Shown: in pieces, positions 1 to 11,973 of the stretch | How the letters are laid out: each line of letters begins with the position of its first letter | How positions within the stretch are numbered: the stretch's first letter is position 1 | From: Allacma fusca | Taxonomy: Eukaryota; Arthropoda; Collembola; Symphypleona; Sminthuridae | Length of the DNA stretch: 64,000 bases | Assembly (NCBI GenBank): GCA_947179485.1 | Contig: OX359247.1 | Span: 37,176,801-37,240,800, forward strand | Direction of reading: 5' to 3' | Translations under genes and position numbers: made by a program | The notes under the pieces: generated by a model | Told to the model about the DNA's origin: nothing | What the model saw: only the letters and a program-made list of their open reading frames with translations | Databases searched by the model: none

Positions 1-2640
1 CATAATTTGTTTGTCAATGTAGATACCCACATATGTATGTATGTATGTGACATGTAAGGTTCGGAGAGTAGAGTAATTATTAGTATTCAAGGGATTTGCA
101 AAAAATAAAAAAGCTCATGGAGATGGGAGCATTGGAGGACTTTTAATTAGCAACGTGGTATCTGTAAAACGTGAGATGCACGTGTGGCATAAAAATGGTT
201 TTAATGCTTTCATTAAAAATGATCAATGTTAATCTCCCCTCCCCGCCTCCTCTCCTCCAAGTTCCCAGTCAGGAGCTCTCGGCTGCCCTTTTAATCAAGC
301 CAATCGAATGGAGCTTGAATGCTCGCATGTTACATGGTCCCTGTATACTTTTACTAGATATAATTATGACAGTGGCAGTATGACTTGACTTTGTCCGGAG
401 TATAGTAGCTTTAACAATAAGTAGCAACTGGCTGGGCTACTGGAGCTCGGTTGATATTGGATGAACTGTACAGATAGGAATGAATTACTATTTATGATTA
501 TCGAAGGAAGCCTCTCAGCTATCTGTAGAATATAGTTAAGTGCTTCCTACAAGTTTTTAAGTGTATTTCAACCTTTACGCTTCATCTTGTGGGAAATGAA
601 GGGTGGGGTTGTTTCAATTTGTAAATTAGAAATGTGACTGTCAGAACCACAAGCACTTTTAGTTATTGATGGAAATGAAATAGATTTCGAGATGAGATTT
701 TACAACCCGACCTTGATACAGTGTCGCTCCTAGAGACGTGTATTACTGCATTATAACATCATGTCATTTGTGCATGAGTAGTAGTATCTCCCGAGGATAC
801 ATGTTTTAGGATCAGGATGAAGCTCCTTGTATAACCCCTGTTTTATTTTTCAGTCGGCTGTCGGTGATGATCATCCAGTCACAAGGTATTTACTTATTGT
901 GTAAGTGATGCGGAGCTAAAAAGGGTAAAGGTTATAACTTCTGCTAGGGAGTAGCTTAGCTAGGACATACTCAATGTACATGGACGGATTGCATATGACA
1001 TTACGTAACTTTCCATGTGCACATATGTAAATGTAACCATGTGCATACTGCAATGGTCTTTACAGAATAATTGATAAACAAGGGCAGAGAACAATCCCTC
1101 TCGTTGACGCATTTATTTTTGAAAATCATGAGAAGGTAGGATTGATCATTAAAAATGCTATTTCTCAAGTAGTATTTAACATATTTGCCTCTCTGGAGTC
1201 GGCACAACTCAACTTCAACGCCTCTGCTTTTTTTCCCTTTTGCATTGACAACATGCGAGTGGATCACGACATAGTCCAATTTAATATTATAACCTTAGTA
1301 TATGCATTAATAAGGCTCTCTGGGATTGGATTTTCTAGTTTTTAGTCAACTTCCATCCTATTATCTGTAATACTACTGAATGAGCAGTATGCACGTACAA
1401 TCATCATATATGGATCATAACTTATAGAATGTACCAACAAATGTACAGATAATAAGCAACACAACTTGCACTCCCACAATCAGATCCTTCCAACTTATGA
1501 TTCCGAGCTACAAAAGTGTGATAATGTGGAGTGTGACTGCGGGACACATGGCTTGACTTGATCTTGACTTCACCTTTTGTCCTCTTGATTGTTCTTGCTA
1601 ACAATTTAGATAAACCTTGATCCTGGTTAGTACTTCCGAGTTTCTTTTGAGCGTATGTTTCTATATGTAATTATGTATGTATATCTCCAGCATTACTTTT
1701 CTAAATTTTGTTCCCCTTCTGGTTTCCTTATACTGTGCTGTGTGTGTGTGTGTGTGGGTATTGTTGAGCGAAACATTAACTTTTAGTCATTACAAATTAA
1801 TGTTGTGTGTAACTCTCATACAAATGTTCAGTATTGTTCTTGTTCGCTCGTAATTAAATGTCATTGGGATAAATAAACCAGTCTATTAAATAACTGAAAT
1901 TTTTTCGTATCTGCCTGCATATACATACAATGTGGAACGTCTATTCAAACATCTATATCTGACGGATGCTTGACAAGTCATATATAGGAATTCTGGGAGT
2001 TGTGGTGACTTGTGACCATTATTGAAACGTGAGCTCATGCGATGTGATGTAGATTACTGCATCTAAATAATTGGTAGGTAGCTGCTAATAGGGAATTTGC
2101 ATGTAATGAGCAGCAAGGTTATGTCCCATACGTATGTAGATCCTGAAATATGCTTGAGTATTATTATGCCAATATATTCCATTGTGTCCTGTCATGAGAC
2201 ATAAACTTGAGGTTTATTACAAGTGAAGGCATTTTAAATTCCAGGGTGTTTTATAGTAATATTTTTACTACTCCTATGAATAGCTCAGGTGGAGTCAGGT
2301 AGGTAAACACCCACGACAGTAAAAACCGGTAATGATAGCATCTCTGACTGAATTATTAGAGTACTTTTATAATATGATACTTCCAACGATACAAGTTCCT
2401 CAAGCATTTGAGAAAGTAATGGAAAATATTAAAAATGATGTTATCATATTTATTTTCACGATGGGATATTATTATATGTACTAACAGGTTTATATGCGTA
2501 AATTAAAAAGGGGATTTTTTGTTTTGTTTTGTTTTGTAACTACTAGTAAATCAAACCTAGGAACAAACAACGTGATCATCACCTTCTCACGTGAGTTTAA
2601 TATATGTTACATGCTGTGTTATGTTTCAGGGGTTATAAAA
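1..2640. other. Intergenic, no gene recognised
   Basis: No open frame here has a recognisable domain, a plausible exon chain or a signal peptide with a body. The short frames present look like chance frames in AT-rich DNA. A TG microsatellite lies near 1738-1757 and a GTTTT run near 2519-2537. No RNA gene was recognised. Confidence 0.6.
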
Positions 2641-2684
2641 TATAAAAACTTGGCAGGTTGATTTTCTTTTTTTTTCAGGATAAT

Positions 2685-3764
2685 CTACGTATTTAGTCCC
2701 AACAACCATGGAATTATTTTGCTAGCCGGTAAAAATGCCAGTATGATAAGGCCAACTTGTTGAAAAACATCTCCTGTGTTTGGTAAACAAGCCTTCACCG
2801 TGACCCACTGGGGGATCCCTGGGATAGGGACATCTCTGCAGCTGGTGTCGGGCTGAGCGCAATGAACATCCACAAACGTGTATGGTGTTCCGGAAGTACC
2901 CCGAAATGTTATTTTACAGACGGAGTTCCTTTCCGCTTCGCAGCGACCATTGACGGGCGCGTATCTGAAGCGCTCTCCATACGTGACACAGACACATTGA
3001 CCATTATCCGAACATTCCTAGTTGCACCAAACTTATATGAATTGATGAGGAAATATTCCAAACAAATTATTTCTAACAATAAGTTAGGAATAAAATTCAA
3101 GAAATAAACGAACCAAACTCTCTGGGTTTTGCTTGTCACCGAAAATCCCATTGTTGTTGTAGCAAGCTCGTCTGATGTCACTGTGTAAAAAATGTTCCAC
3201 TCGGTATTTTCTAAATCCTTCTTCCAAATCCTTAAATGCCAGTTGGATATCTTCGGCTTTTTTGGCATAGTCAATTTTAGATCTGAAGGGGTAGTAAAAA
3301 TCCTGATTCATCACTTTCGTTCGAAATGGTTTACATGGGGAGCCTATGGAAGGAGACACAACTCGGCAACTACCTGAAGGAGTCGAGGTACTTAGATAGG
3401 GTTCTTCATTGCTGCATTCGCAACTTGGCTCCGACTGACCAGTGACTGCCCGGCATTGCAAATACCTGTACTTTTCGGGTGCATTTTGCGTGGGGTCTGC
3501 GTGAGTGTAGGAAAAACAAGATTTGGATTCTAAACCAGGAGTTTGATTTAGATGTAAGCTCAGGTTATTGAATCCCTGAATGAAAATCGTCCGGGTAATT
3601 GCTTGATACATTGGCACCAGGTAAGTATTGTATAAGTCCAGGTCACATGGTTGACCCTTGGTGGCTCCGTTTATTTCGGGGAAGCTATTGCAGGAAATAT
3701 TATTTACAAAGAAGAAAATCGTCAAACATACTATTAAAATCAATCTAGTACACATTGTGATCAT
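2685..3764 (-). CDS. Secreted cysteine-rich protein, family member A (unknown function)
   Basis: Two exons, 3764-3114 and 3017-2685, joined in phase 0 (TTG|GTTCGT donor, CAACTAG acceptor), give about 327 residues. An N-terminal hydrophobic signal (about residues 1-25) leads into a body with the family signature: GxPCDLxLYxxY near residue 37, LESKSCF, C-x-CSNEEPYxS, IGSPC and DIRRACYN. Exon 2 opens with ECS-x3-CxC and carries a second cysteine cluster. The last 25 or so residues are hydrophobic, as in a GPI signal or a membrane anchor. N-linked sites (NLS, NQT) support a secretory route. The nearest neighbours at 4294-5573 and 10233-11523 are paralogues with the same intron phase and position. 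I do not recognise a named domain. Extracellular or surface-anchored location is inferred; function is unknown. Confidence 0.82.
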
Positions 3765-3793
3765 TTGTTAGGAATATAGAATGCACGTGACAG

Positions 3794-3802
3794 TTTTATA
3801 TA
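3794..3802 (-). promoter_or_regulatory. Candidate TATA box of secreted protein A
   Basis: On the minus strand this reads TATATAAAA, about 30-38 bp upstream of the start codon at 3764. That would put transcription start close to the ATG with a very short leader. No experimental evidence; AT-rich sequence makes chance occurrence possible. Confidence 0.35.
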
Positions 3803-4293
3803 TGTATGGCAATGCACAAGTTGAAAGTTGCAATAATATTGTAGAGTCATTGGTTAGTTCATGTTTTCTGCCAATAATAATTCCTTTGAATATAAAAAAA
3901 TGCCCTAAAAAACCTGGAAAATGAGCCGAAATAATATACAAGGTATGTTTATACAGTAAATAATATTATTTAAAAATTCTGTACCCATTTTTATTACAGT
4001 ATGACAACTTGGAAAGTAATTTTGTTCGATTTTTTTTATAGAAAGTAAGCCGTTGGAGTATACAACTACTGACAATGAGCGATCTAGTTTTACATTTTTT
4101 GGTAATCTTATTTTTTTTTAAATGTCCCATATACTGCCTATTGTATGTTGTTTGACCTGTATATCAAAGCATAGTATAATTCAGGAAGCTAATTTAAATT
4201 ATAGGGTAATAAGTGCAAAGGTGCATTCGTTTTACATTCATAAGCTTTATTGCACACAATTATGAACTGGTTTTGAAGTAAGTGCAATAATAA
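3803..4293. other. Spacer between paralogues A and B
   Basis: About 490 bp of AT-rich DNA between the start of copy A and the end of copy B. Apart from the possible promoter of A, nothing is recognised; it should hold the 3' untranslated region of copy B. Confidence 0.5.
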
Positions 4294-5573
4294 TTATTTT
4301 TCAATATAATAGTTACTCAGATCATTTTGTTGACAACCTGCTAGCACTGAGACAAATTTGTACAGGAATAGGGTGAGAAGGTAGAGCTGAATAGGAGCAG
4401 GTCCCAAGGCTGTGGTCTTATTATCGTCAAAGCCGTTGCTGCCGCAAATCATTACCGTCATATCTTTATGAAGCCTTGTTTTGAAATGTCTGCACCCTGA
4501 AGGGACTGAACAATTCACATAGGACACTATAGTTTTTGTAGCTTTAAAAACACAAATAGCATTCTTTTTAGCAATGCACTCGGGAGTCGTTGCATTGTTT
4601 GCGAAATATCCGAACCTCGGACCGTAATTCACACATTGACACTCACCAGCCGGCGAACATTCCTGTGCCGAATAGGAAACGAACGAGGATTTATGGATTA
4701 ATTTACTTTTGAATATTTTTCTTTGATTAGTATATTCCCTTTGACGTTCTGGACAGGTAGAGTACAAACTATGTTTGGTAGGAGTACGCTCATAAATCAG
4801 CCAGGGACATAACATAGTATAGCATGGGATGGAATGAAAGGTATTACCAAGTTTTCTGCATTAAAAAAGTCATCGACGTGGTTGAAACAGGCCTGTCTTC
4901 TGTCACTCTCCAAAGAATCATCTTCCAAGAATTTCTTTACTCCTTCTACTAACTTATTCCATGCTATCAGGAAATGTTCCCTTGTTCTCGCGTCGTTAAT
5001 CGCTGTCCGGAATGCCGTGTAAAATCTCTGGTTAACGAGAACGCTTCGAGAGCGCCTACATTTTGAACCTATAGTTGGTTTGTCAATTATGCATGCTTTC
5101 CCGTTTGATTTGGGATCTACTGTACTCTTGTAGGGCTCCTCATCATTGCAAATACATTTGTTAGTGGCTGAGTCACATTTCAAAAATTGTAACTTCCCAA
5201 GCTTATTGTTTTTATCTGGTGGGATACGGGTAAAGCAGGATTTGGATTCGAGTGCCGGGTTTTCTTTGAGATGCTCTAGAAACAATTGCATTTTGTCTAC
5301 AAATTCCGTTCGGCTCCCTGCTTGATATAAGGCACGTAAGTAATTGGTGTACAGGGCAATGTCACAATCCTCCCCAACGGCTGCTCCCTCTACTTTGACC
5401 GTTATATATTGTCCAAGTATTTTATTGCTTCCCTGAGAGTCAACCAGTCTATTAAAATCTACTATGGAACCAGGTAGTTGCAAGTCAAGGAGCTCTTCTT
5501 CCGTTCGAGCATTCCAGGGAAGAGTTAAATAGCAAAAGTATAAAAATATATTAATTGCCAATGATGATGCCAT
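4294..5573 (-). CDS. Secreted cysteine-rich protein, family member B (unknown function)
   Basis: Exons 5573-4848 and 4662-4294 join in phase 0 (AACTTG|GTAATA donor, GGCACAG acceptor), giving about 364 residues. A signal peptide (about residues 1-22) is followed by an extra acidic N-terminal stretch absent from copy A. The shared core then begins (GEDCDIALYTNYLRALYQA, LESKSCF, CxCNDEEPYKS, IGSKC, RRQACFN). Exon 2 starts ECSPAGECQC, nearly identical to copy C and related to copy A, and has further paired cysteines. The end has a hydrophobic stretch (PIQLYLLTLFLYKFVSVL) followed by a polar tail, so a membrane helix rather than a clean GPI signal is possible. Same orientation and gene structure as its neighbours argue for tandem duplication. 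Function unknown. Confidence 0.82.
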
Positions 5574-5884
5574 ATTTAGTTGGTCCTCTTTACTGTAAAT
5601 TACTTCTTTCAGTTAAAATCTGGTTATAAGTTACACTACAAGTTGTAGTGTAAAGCAACCAACATCCCCGAGAACTGAGATGAATCGAGTGATATGTCGA
5701 TTTCCTTGAACGAGTTACGGTTTTTTTAGAGGTAAATTCTGACACGGTTATGGTAACAATTAACTTTTCGACTCACTTGCCGTGGCCCACTTTAAAAAGA
5801 AGCAAGAGTCAAAAAGGACACTACTACCCGACTTTATTTTGGCCTTCTTGATTTGATTGAATTTAGGACGTAATTATATTTGAA
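5574..5884. other. Spacer upstream of paralogue B
   Basis: About 310 bp between the B start codon and the left end of the foldback element. It should contain the B promoter, but no convincing TATA/initiator pair was picked out. Confidence 0.45.
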
Positions 5885-5888
5885 CTAG

Positions 5889-8800
5889 CAATCAAGCCAT
5901 CCGCCGAGGCTTACAGGACGTCTGGCAGCAATTGAATTTTAATTTTAATAATAATTTAAATGCAACAATAATACAAATACCCATTAAAAATACAACCCTG
6001 TTGAGAAGTGAAATGGCATAGTTTTGCTACTGTGTAGCAGTGGTAATTGTTACTGCTGTTAATTTTATTTGAAGAAAGTGAATTTATTTTATTTAGCTAT
6101 TTTTGTCGTTTCTAAGTTATTTGACAATAGCAAAAGTATTGAATATTACTTTTATAATAATAATTGTAATGCAAGTACTATGAAATGTAGCATAGCAAGC
6201 GTATGTAAGTATTAGTGCATTGATCTGGTTAAGATGCAATGATGACTAACGCTTGTAACAGGATGCATTAAGACACGGAACTGTTAACATCTCAATAAAT
6301 ACTCTTGTTAATCTTTAGAATAGTAATTCTTGTATTCGGGCAAGTCAATTACTTAAATATATGTGCAATCAGTAACTTTCATAGTAAATCAAACTACATC
6401 GGGATGTTACTATTTATCAGTCACACACACCTCAACACAACCCCATTGTATGAAATACAAAATATAAATTCTATTTTTTACAGTAATTACACAGAATTAT
6501 TACATAAAATACATTTGCCCCATCTGTAGCCTATTTACGAAATTACCAAAATATTAAATAATTGATGTTTTTTTTACATTTTGTAAACAGCTATTTGTAG
6601 CAACATCATTACTGGAGTGGCTTTTACTGTTACAATAAACAAAAATCGTATGGATACTGGCATTGTAGCCCATCATCAACAATAAGAAGCTCATCCAATT
6701 TAAGCTAGCATCATTAGCTCATTCGTGGGTTAATATCGAATCAGCTATTTTTAAATTACGTTAGAATGCATCAGGGTGGCTTGATTTAAATCACGTTGAT
6801 TTAAATCGTGATTTAAATCAAGATTTAAATCACTTGATTTTTTTCAAATAAATCACTGATTTAAATCAATGTTGACCATTCAACTTTCGGGGTTAGGATA
6901 AATGTAATTTTACATCTCGAAACGTTGTAAAACGTGCAATTTTGTGTTTTTATGAATTTTGGTCATGAGACCATTTAGAATTTTGATAATTTTCAGGATA
7001 ATTTGGGTACGCAACCGTATTGATTATCTGTCATGCTGTCACAGTGCCATAAAATTTAGATATGAGTGAGTTTTGAAATATTGTATATTAATAGAGCCTC
7101 TGCTGGGGACAATTGTAATGCCCACAAAAGATTCCGTCTCGCTTTGGAATCCAGGAACAAAATTAAGTATCCCGATGTCATCCCGAAATAACACGGGACA
7201 ATATTTATGTCCCAAAATTGTCTTGTCCCTAACAGAAACTCAGTATCTACAGAAAACATCCCAACATCCAATCATTGTAAAAGAGTTTGCATTTTTTAAA
7301 TGCTGTACTCATTATACTATTTTAACTATATTCAATATTAACTATTTTATATTATTTATGCTTTATAAATTTTATACATAATTTAAATGTTGTACGGAGA
7401 GATATTCACATTTTAAACGGAATACAGTATATTCCCAATTTGCAAATAATTTTTCTGTCCCAACATACTCTACCATCTCGTCCCGAAGCACAAATATGTA
7501 CACGATGCACATTTTATGAAATGTGTATAGCGTTTGGCTTCAAAGACAAAACTCAATTCGAAATTGTTACAATTTACAAACAATTCTGTTAATGTTTGGA
7601 ATTGGCCTTTGACCAGCTTTTTATTTCATTAGGTAGTTAACTTTATTTTGTAAATTTCTCTCAATATATTTTCCTAATTGTTCAAGTATCATTAGTACCA
7701 ACAGTATACAATATTATTAGGAAAATTAAAATCCAAAGATTTGTACGGTAAATTTAATTGTATGATAAAATTTTGAATTTAAATCAGAAAATATTGATTT
7801 AAATCAAAAAAATCCGATTTAAATCAAATAAATCCGATTATTTTGATTTTTTTCAAAAAAATCAAAAAAATCAGCAACCCTGGAATGCATGTAGGACGGT
7901 AGACAAAAAAAAATTCAACGTTGATTTTAAGTTAATCTGATGTTGCGGGGTATAAATGTTTTTCAAAATAATTAAATGTTATGATAAATAAAGGTTACAC
8001 ATGGTACGTTTAAAAAGAGCAATAATGAACGAAACAATGCATCTCGGGTTCTACCGAATAATATATTATGTATACGTATGTTTGTGTTTGTGTGAATGCT
8101 AAACAAGTTACCAACATGCTTATATCTTGCATCTTGGAATTTTTATGGTTAATTAGAATAAACTACCACTTACTTATTATGCACGCCTTTGAATATTTAG
8201 TACATTGTGGCTTATATGACCAGTCATCATCTTTTAACCAGCACTATTAAATTCTAAATTTGGGTAAATCGTCCACCAATACATATTAGACATTAAATGA
8301 ATTAAACTGATGTAGCTGTCATGCGCTGATAGCGTTCTGGATGGTGCACAAATTTTTACCCGTTCGTGGTCCAAAAACAAGTGAAGTAATAGTCTAGAAC
8401 CTAAGTATGTTAACATTGTTTGTAAATAACCAGTTTTTGTAAGCCACTGTTGAATGTTTCATGTGCACGTTAACAAAATCTCCAACGAATAGCCTACACT
8501 TTCGTGCATATAGTTTACTGGCTCACATAACCAAATTAATAATTAGCCCACTCGATTTTAAAAATAATTCGACACTGGTGCTCACCTTTAGCGAGAGAGT
8601 CGCTGTAACGAATATATTTAAATTACACTGCAGTACTGAAAATAGTTAGAGCCTTTTTTGAAACAATATTAGAGACATAATGTTGAAACGCGTTTTTCCT
8701 AGAATCAAAGCGTTCATTCAAAAATATTGTGACCACGTCTAATAGTTTTAGTAAAGTTGTCCAGCATAATGCATATTAACTAATATAATTTCAAAACAAG

Positions 8801-9471
8801 GCTGGTTGACAAGAATTCAGTTTGCTTAAACAGTTTCAGTTACCGTTTTAAAAGCATCATATCGTTGGGTAAATCCTAAAAAGTACCATTTTCATTGGAG
8901 ATCCCATTTAAAAAGCATTAATTTAGGCATTTAATTATTTTAAAAAACGTTTATACCCCGCAACGTCAGATTAATTTAAAACAATTCTGAAATTTATTTT
9001 TTGTCAACCGAGCTACAGGCATCCTAACCTAATTTAAGAAACAGCTGATCCGATATTGACCCACAATTGTGCTAACAATGCTAACATAAATTGGATGAGC
9101 TTATTTTTGTTGATGGGTTATAAAACTCCATGCCAGTTTCCATACGATTTTTGTTTATTGTCACAACAGATAAAGCCACTCCAGCAATGAAGTTGCTACA
9201 ATTAGATATTTACGAAATGTTGCAACAGTAATTATTTCATATTAGAACATTTCTGAAATGGGCTACAGGCGGGGCTAATTGGATAGTTAAACCCTTCGTG
9301 TTAAAATTATTTAGCTGTTTTGTTATTTTATAAAATGATTCTGTGTAACTACTGCAAAAATAGAACTTCTAGGGTATTTGTATAGAATATTATTGTTGCG
9401 TTCAAATTATTATTACAATTAAAATTAATTGCTGCCAGACATCCCATCCGCCTCGGCGGATGGCTTGATTT
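5889..9471. mobile_element. Foldback (long inverted-repeat) element, non-coding
   Basis: The two ends are inverted copies. The left end reads CAATCAAGCCATCCGCCGAG and the right end closes with CGGCGGATGGCTTGATTT. Both flanks carry CTAG (5885-5888 and 9472-9475), a possible 4-bp target duplication, although CTAG is palindromic. The arms stay alignable deep into the element: TCTGGCAGCAATT near 5930 matches its complement near 9430; CATCCAATTT near 6690 matches near 9090; and the run ending GGGGTATAAA near 7950 matches the complement near 8955. The unpaired core is roughly 7980-8930. The left arm is longer because it holds an inserted MITE (6772-7882). No transposase frame is visible, so it is non-autonomous. 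Superfamily unassigned. Confidence 0.75.
6772..7882. mobile_element. hAT-type MITE nested in the foldback arm
   Basis: A 1,111-bp insertion bounded by CAGGGTGGC on the left and GCAACCCTG on the right, which are imperfect inverted ends starting CAGGGT. It is flanked by a perfect 8-bp duplication GAATGCAT (6764-6771 and 7883-7890). Eight-bp duplications and CAGGG ends are the established signature of hAT transposons. Both subterminal regions are packed with copies of the palindrome GATTTAAATC and A/T runs. No transposase frame is present. Removing it makes the left arm of the host element collinear with the right arm, so it inserted after the host element did. Confidence 0.85.
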
Positions 9472-9475
9472 CTAG

Positions 9476-10232
9476 TCTAAACCTAATTTTGAATTAAATT
9501 ACTTGTTTTGCAGGCACCAAATAACCAGGAGGACAGGAAGATTAATATTCCAGATTCCAAAATTTCCAGATTCGAAGAAACTAGTAATTTTATTTTACAA
9601 TAATACATATATTATAGTGTATTTATATTTAGGCAGCTTATAATATAAGAATAAAGCGGAATTGTAGATCAGAAAATGAATATTCACATAATATTATCCC
9701 AAGAATCCCTAAAAAGAAAAATAATCCTAGAAAAATGGAAGATTTCCCATCAAAAAATTTGATGGACTGTCTAAAATATTGCAAACGTTTCGAGTATTGG
9801 GTGTAATTTTCATAACACTTCGTTATCATTCAGAACCGATCTTCTACTTGAAAGTGCGTTTGCATACGTATTATGTTTGTGTTTCCACTGCGAATCAAAC
9901 ACCATTGAGCATAAACTATTTCGGTCTTGGTGGAACCCCCGTCAATAAATTACTATTGACAATCATTGTCAATTTTACGAGTAACGGCTACATTGTGATA
10001 GGTTCATCCTGGGCATTTCAGCATTCGGATCTTCTGTCTCAATATCTATTTAAATAATTTTTAAAAACAGATCCTAACTAATTGGTTTGTAGCAAAAAAC
10101 CTTGAGAAGTAATAACAAATACGAATGCAATAATTTCGTTGGAATTCAAATGCTCTTTTAATTGAGGGGTTTATACTTAATAACAAATCAATCGGAATGC
10201 AGGTATAATGTATAACCTGAAAAATAGTTATT
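9476..10232. other. Spacer downstream of paralogue C
   Basis: About 750 bp of AT-rich sequence between the foldback element and the end of copy C. The frames at 9638-9829 and 9779-10057 have no recognisable domain. It probably includes the 3' untranslated region of copy C. Confidence 0.5.
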
Positions 10233-11523
10233 TCAACTGGCGTCCTGGGGGGTTTGTTTTGTCATAATTACTGATATTACAGTAGCAAATATTGTTAAAG
10301 CAGTAGATGGCTCTGGGGTCGCCACACTACCCTTTGCTTGACCGGTGCCGCCACAAGAGGTAGCGCTGACTTTCGTGCCCTTTTTAAATAGTATTCCATT
10401 AATTTTCCCACAACCCATTTTTGGGCTCCTACAGATTGTATCCGAGAACACGAACATCCTATTATCTGATTGGTCATAGTCAGTATTCCTCTCTTCTGCT
10501 TCCAGCTTACAGATGGCTCCATGCTCCGCATAACATTTCCCTTGATAGTCGAGGTATTGCATTCGACTTGAACTATGCCATATGCACTGACACTTGCCCG
10601 CTGGTGAGCATTCCTGGTATTTGGAACAAGCAATATCACATTATTCTAAAAGTTACAAGGTTCCGTTTTAAAATATGTATAATTATACATACAAACGTTC
10701 ATGCATAACAAAACCACAATAAGTACTTCATATGTGCAAGCCCACTCACCAGATTCTCTTTGTTGAAATCAATAAATCGCCTGGGATTGTGATTTTTTAG
10801 ATTGAAGCACGCCAGTCGGATATCTCCAGGTATCGACAATGCGAAAATATAATTCGAAACACTTCGTATAAACACGTTGAGGGTATCAATGACGTGCTGA
10901 CTAGTTCTGGCTTGGTCTATTCCTTTTCTCATGTCATTGTAAAATAAGTCTTTAAGATATTCTGACCTGGAATGTAAACATGGAGTGCCTACTTCCGGTT
11001 CATCCATTTCACATTCTTGAGTGTATGTATCCACATGAGATTTGTAGGGCTCTTGTGTGCTGCAGTTGCACACATGTCCAGTTGACCCAGGCGCGGGATC
11101 AGCAACACAGTCCATGTATCGCACAACTGGTGTTTGGCCTACAAATTTGAATGTAAAACATGACAGAGGCTGTAATGCAGTGGCGTTGTTTGGCCAGTTA
11201 TTCGAATCGGAGATGTAGTTGACTAAATTCTCGTACATAATTAGAAAAGACTCTCGATCTATTGCTCTGTACATTGGAAGAATATATTCTTCATACAATT
11301 TAAGGTTACAAGGCTGGTTTAGATTTGCTCCATCTACGGTATAAAAACTAGGAAATTCAATTTGTCGCCCCACTGGAAGTACTGGAACTGTGTAGTCGAA
11401 ATTATAATTGAAGATTGAAAGATTCGTCGTTTTGATAAGGCTTGTATCTAAGGACTCTTCCATTCCGAAAGCTGTGGAAACTATAAGGACTACGGAAGTG
11501 ATTGCAACTGTAGCGCATTTCAT
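10233..11523 (-). CDS. Secreted cysteine-rich protein, family member C (unknown function)
   Basis: Exons 11523-10750 and 10613-10233, phase 0 (AATCTG|GTGAGT donor, ATACCAG acceptor), about 384 residues. A signal peptide is followed by about 60 extra residues, then the shared core (NQPCNLKLYEEYILPMYRAI, LSCFTF, CNCSTQEPYKS, VGTPC, DIRLACFN). Exon 2 begins ECSPAGKCQC, then has a cysteine-paired module and a C-terminal GPI-like end: a small-residue region (GGTGQAKGSV) before a short hydrophobic stretch. The frame of the upstream part of exon 2 is fixed by the intron: other frames through this stretch would lose the CxC motif conserved in all three copies. Expressed role unknown; a secreted or surface location is inferred. 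Confidence 0.82.
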
Positions 11524-11973
11524 GTTATCGGATGATTGAGAACTGATGAATGTTCCTCCGGATTATAGTATTCAGTAATATTTTTTAGTCAAAAAATATT
11601 TAGAAAACTGAGAACTACTTTAAGCAAATTATTACATACATAATAATGTCTTTTTATTCTTCATGTTTTTATTCCATGCGGGAATAATACTCACACAGAG
11701 AGTCTTAATTAATTGGACATCGTACTTTAGCATTACCTTAAAATGAATGCTAATAATATTGCTAATAGTGTCAAAATAAAACACATAGAATGTTAAGATC
11801 GAGTAAAGTACAATATTGCATCTAGCATCGTCGCTAAAAATTATAATCGTAAGTTGAACTGAATAATAATAATAATTGTTGAAAGTCAAAAAAAGCAATA
11901 ACAAAAATTTTTTGCTCTTAAAATTGTTATTCCTTGTTACCATATAATTTTGTAACGTAATCCATTTTAAAAC
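11524..11973. other. Spacer between paralogue C and the ZDHHC17 gene
   Basis: About 450 bp, AT-rich. The frame at 11632-11943 is low complexity and not supported. AATAAA-like signals on the minus strand near 11650-11675 could serve the palmitoyltransferase gene. Confidence 0.5.

Noticed and set aside
10295..10639. A 114-residue minus-strand frame overlapping exon 2 of secreted protein C
   Set aside because: It reads the exon in the wrong frame. The frame beginning ECSPAGKCQC is conserved in two paralogues and is joined in phase by a proper acceptor.
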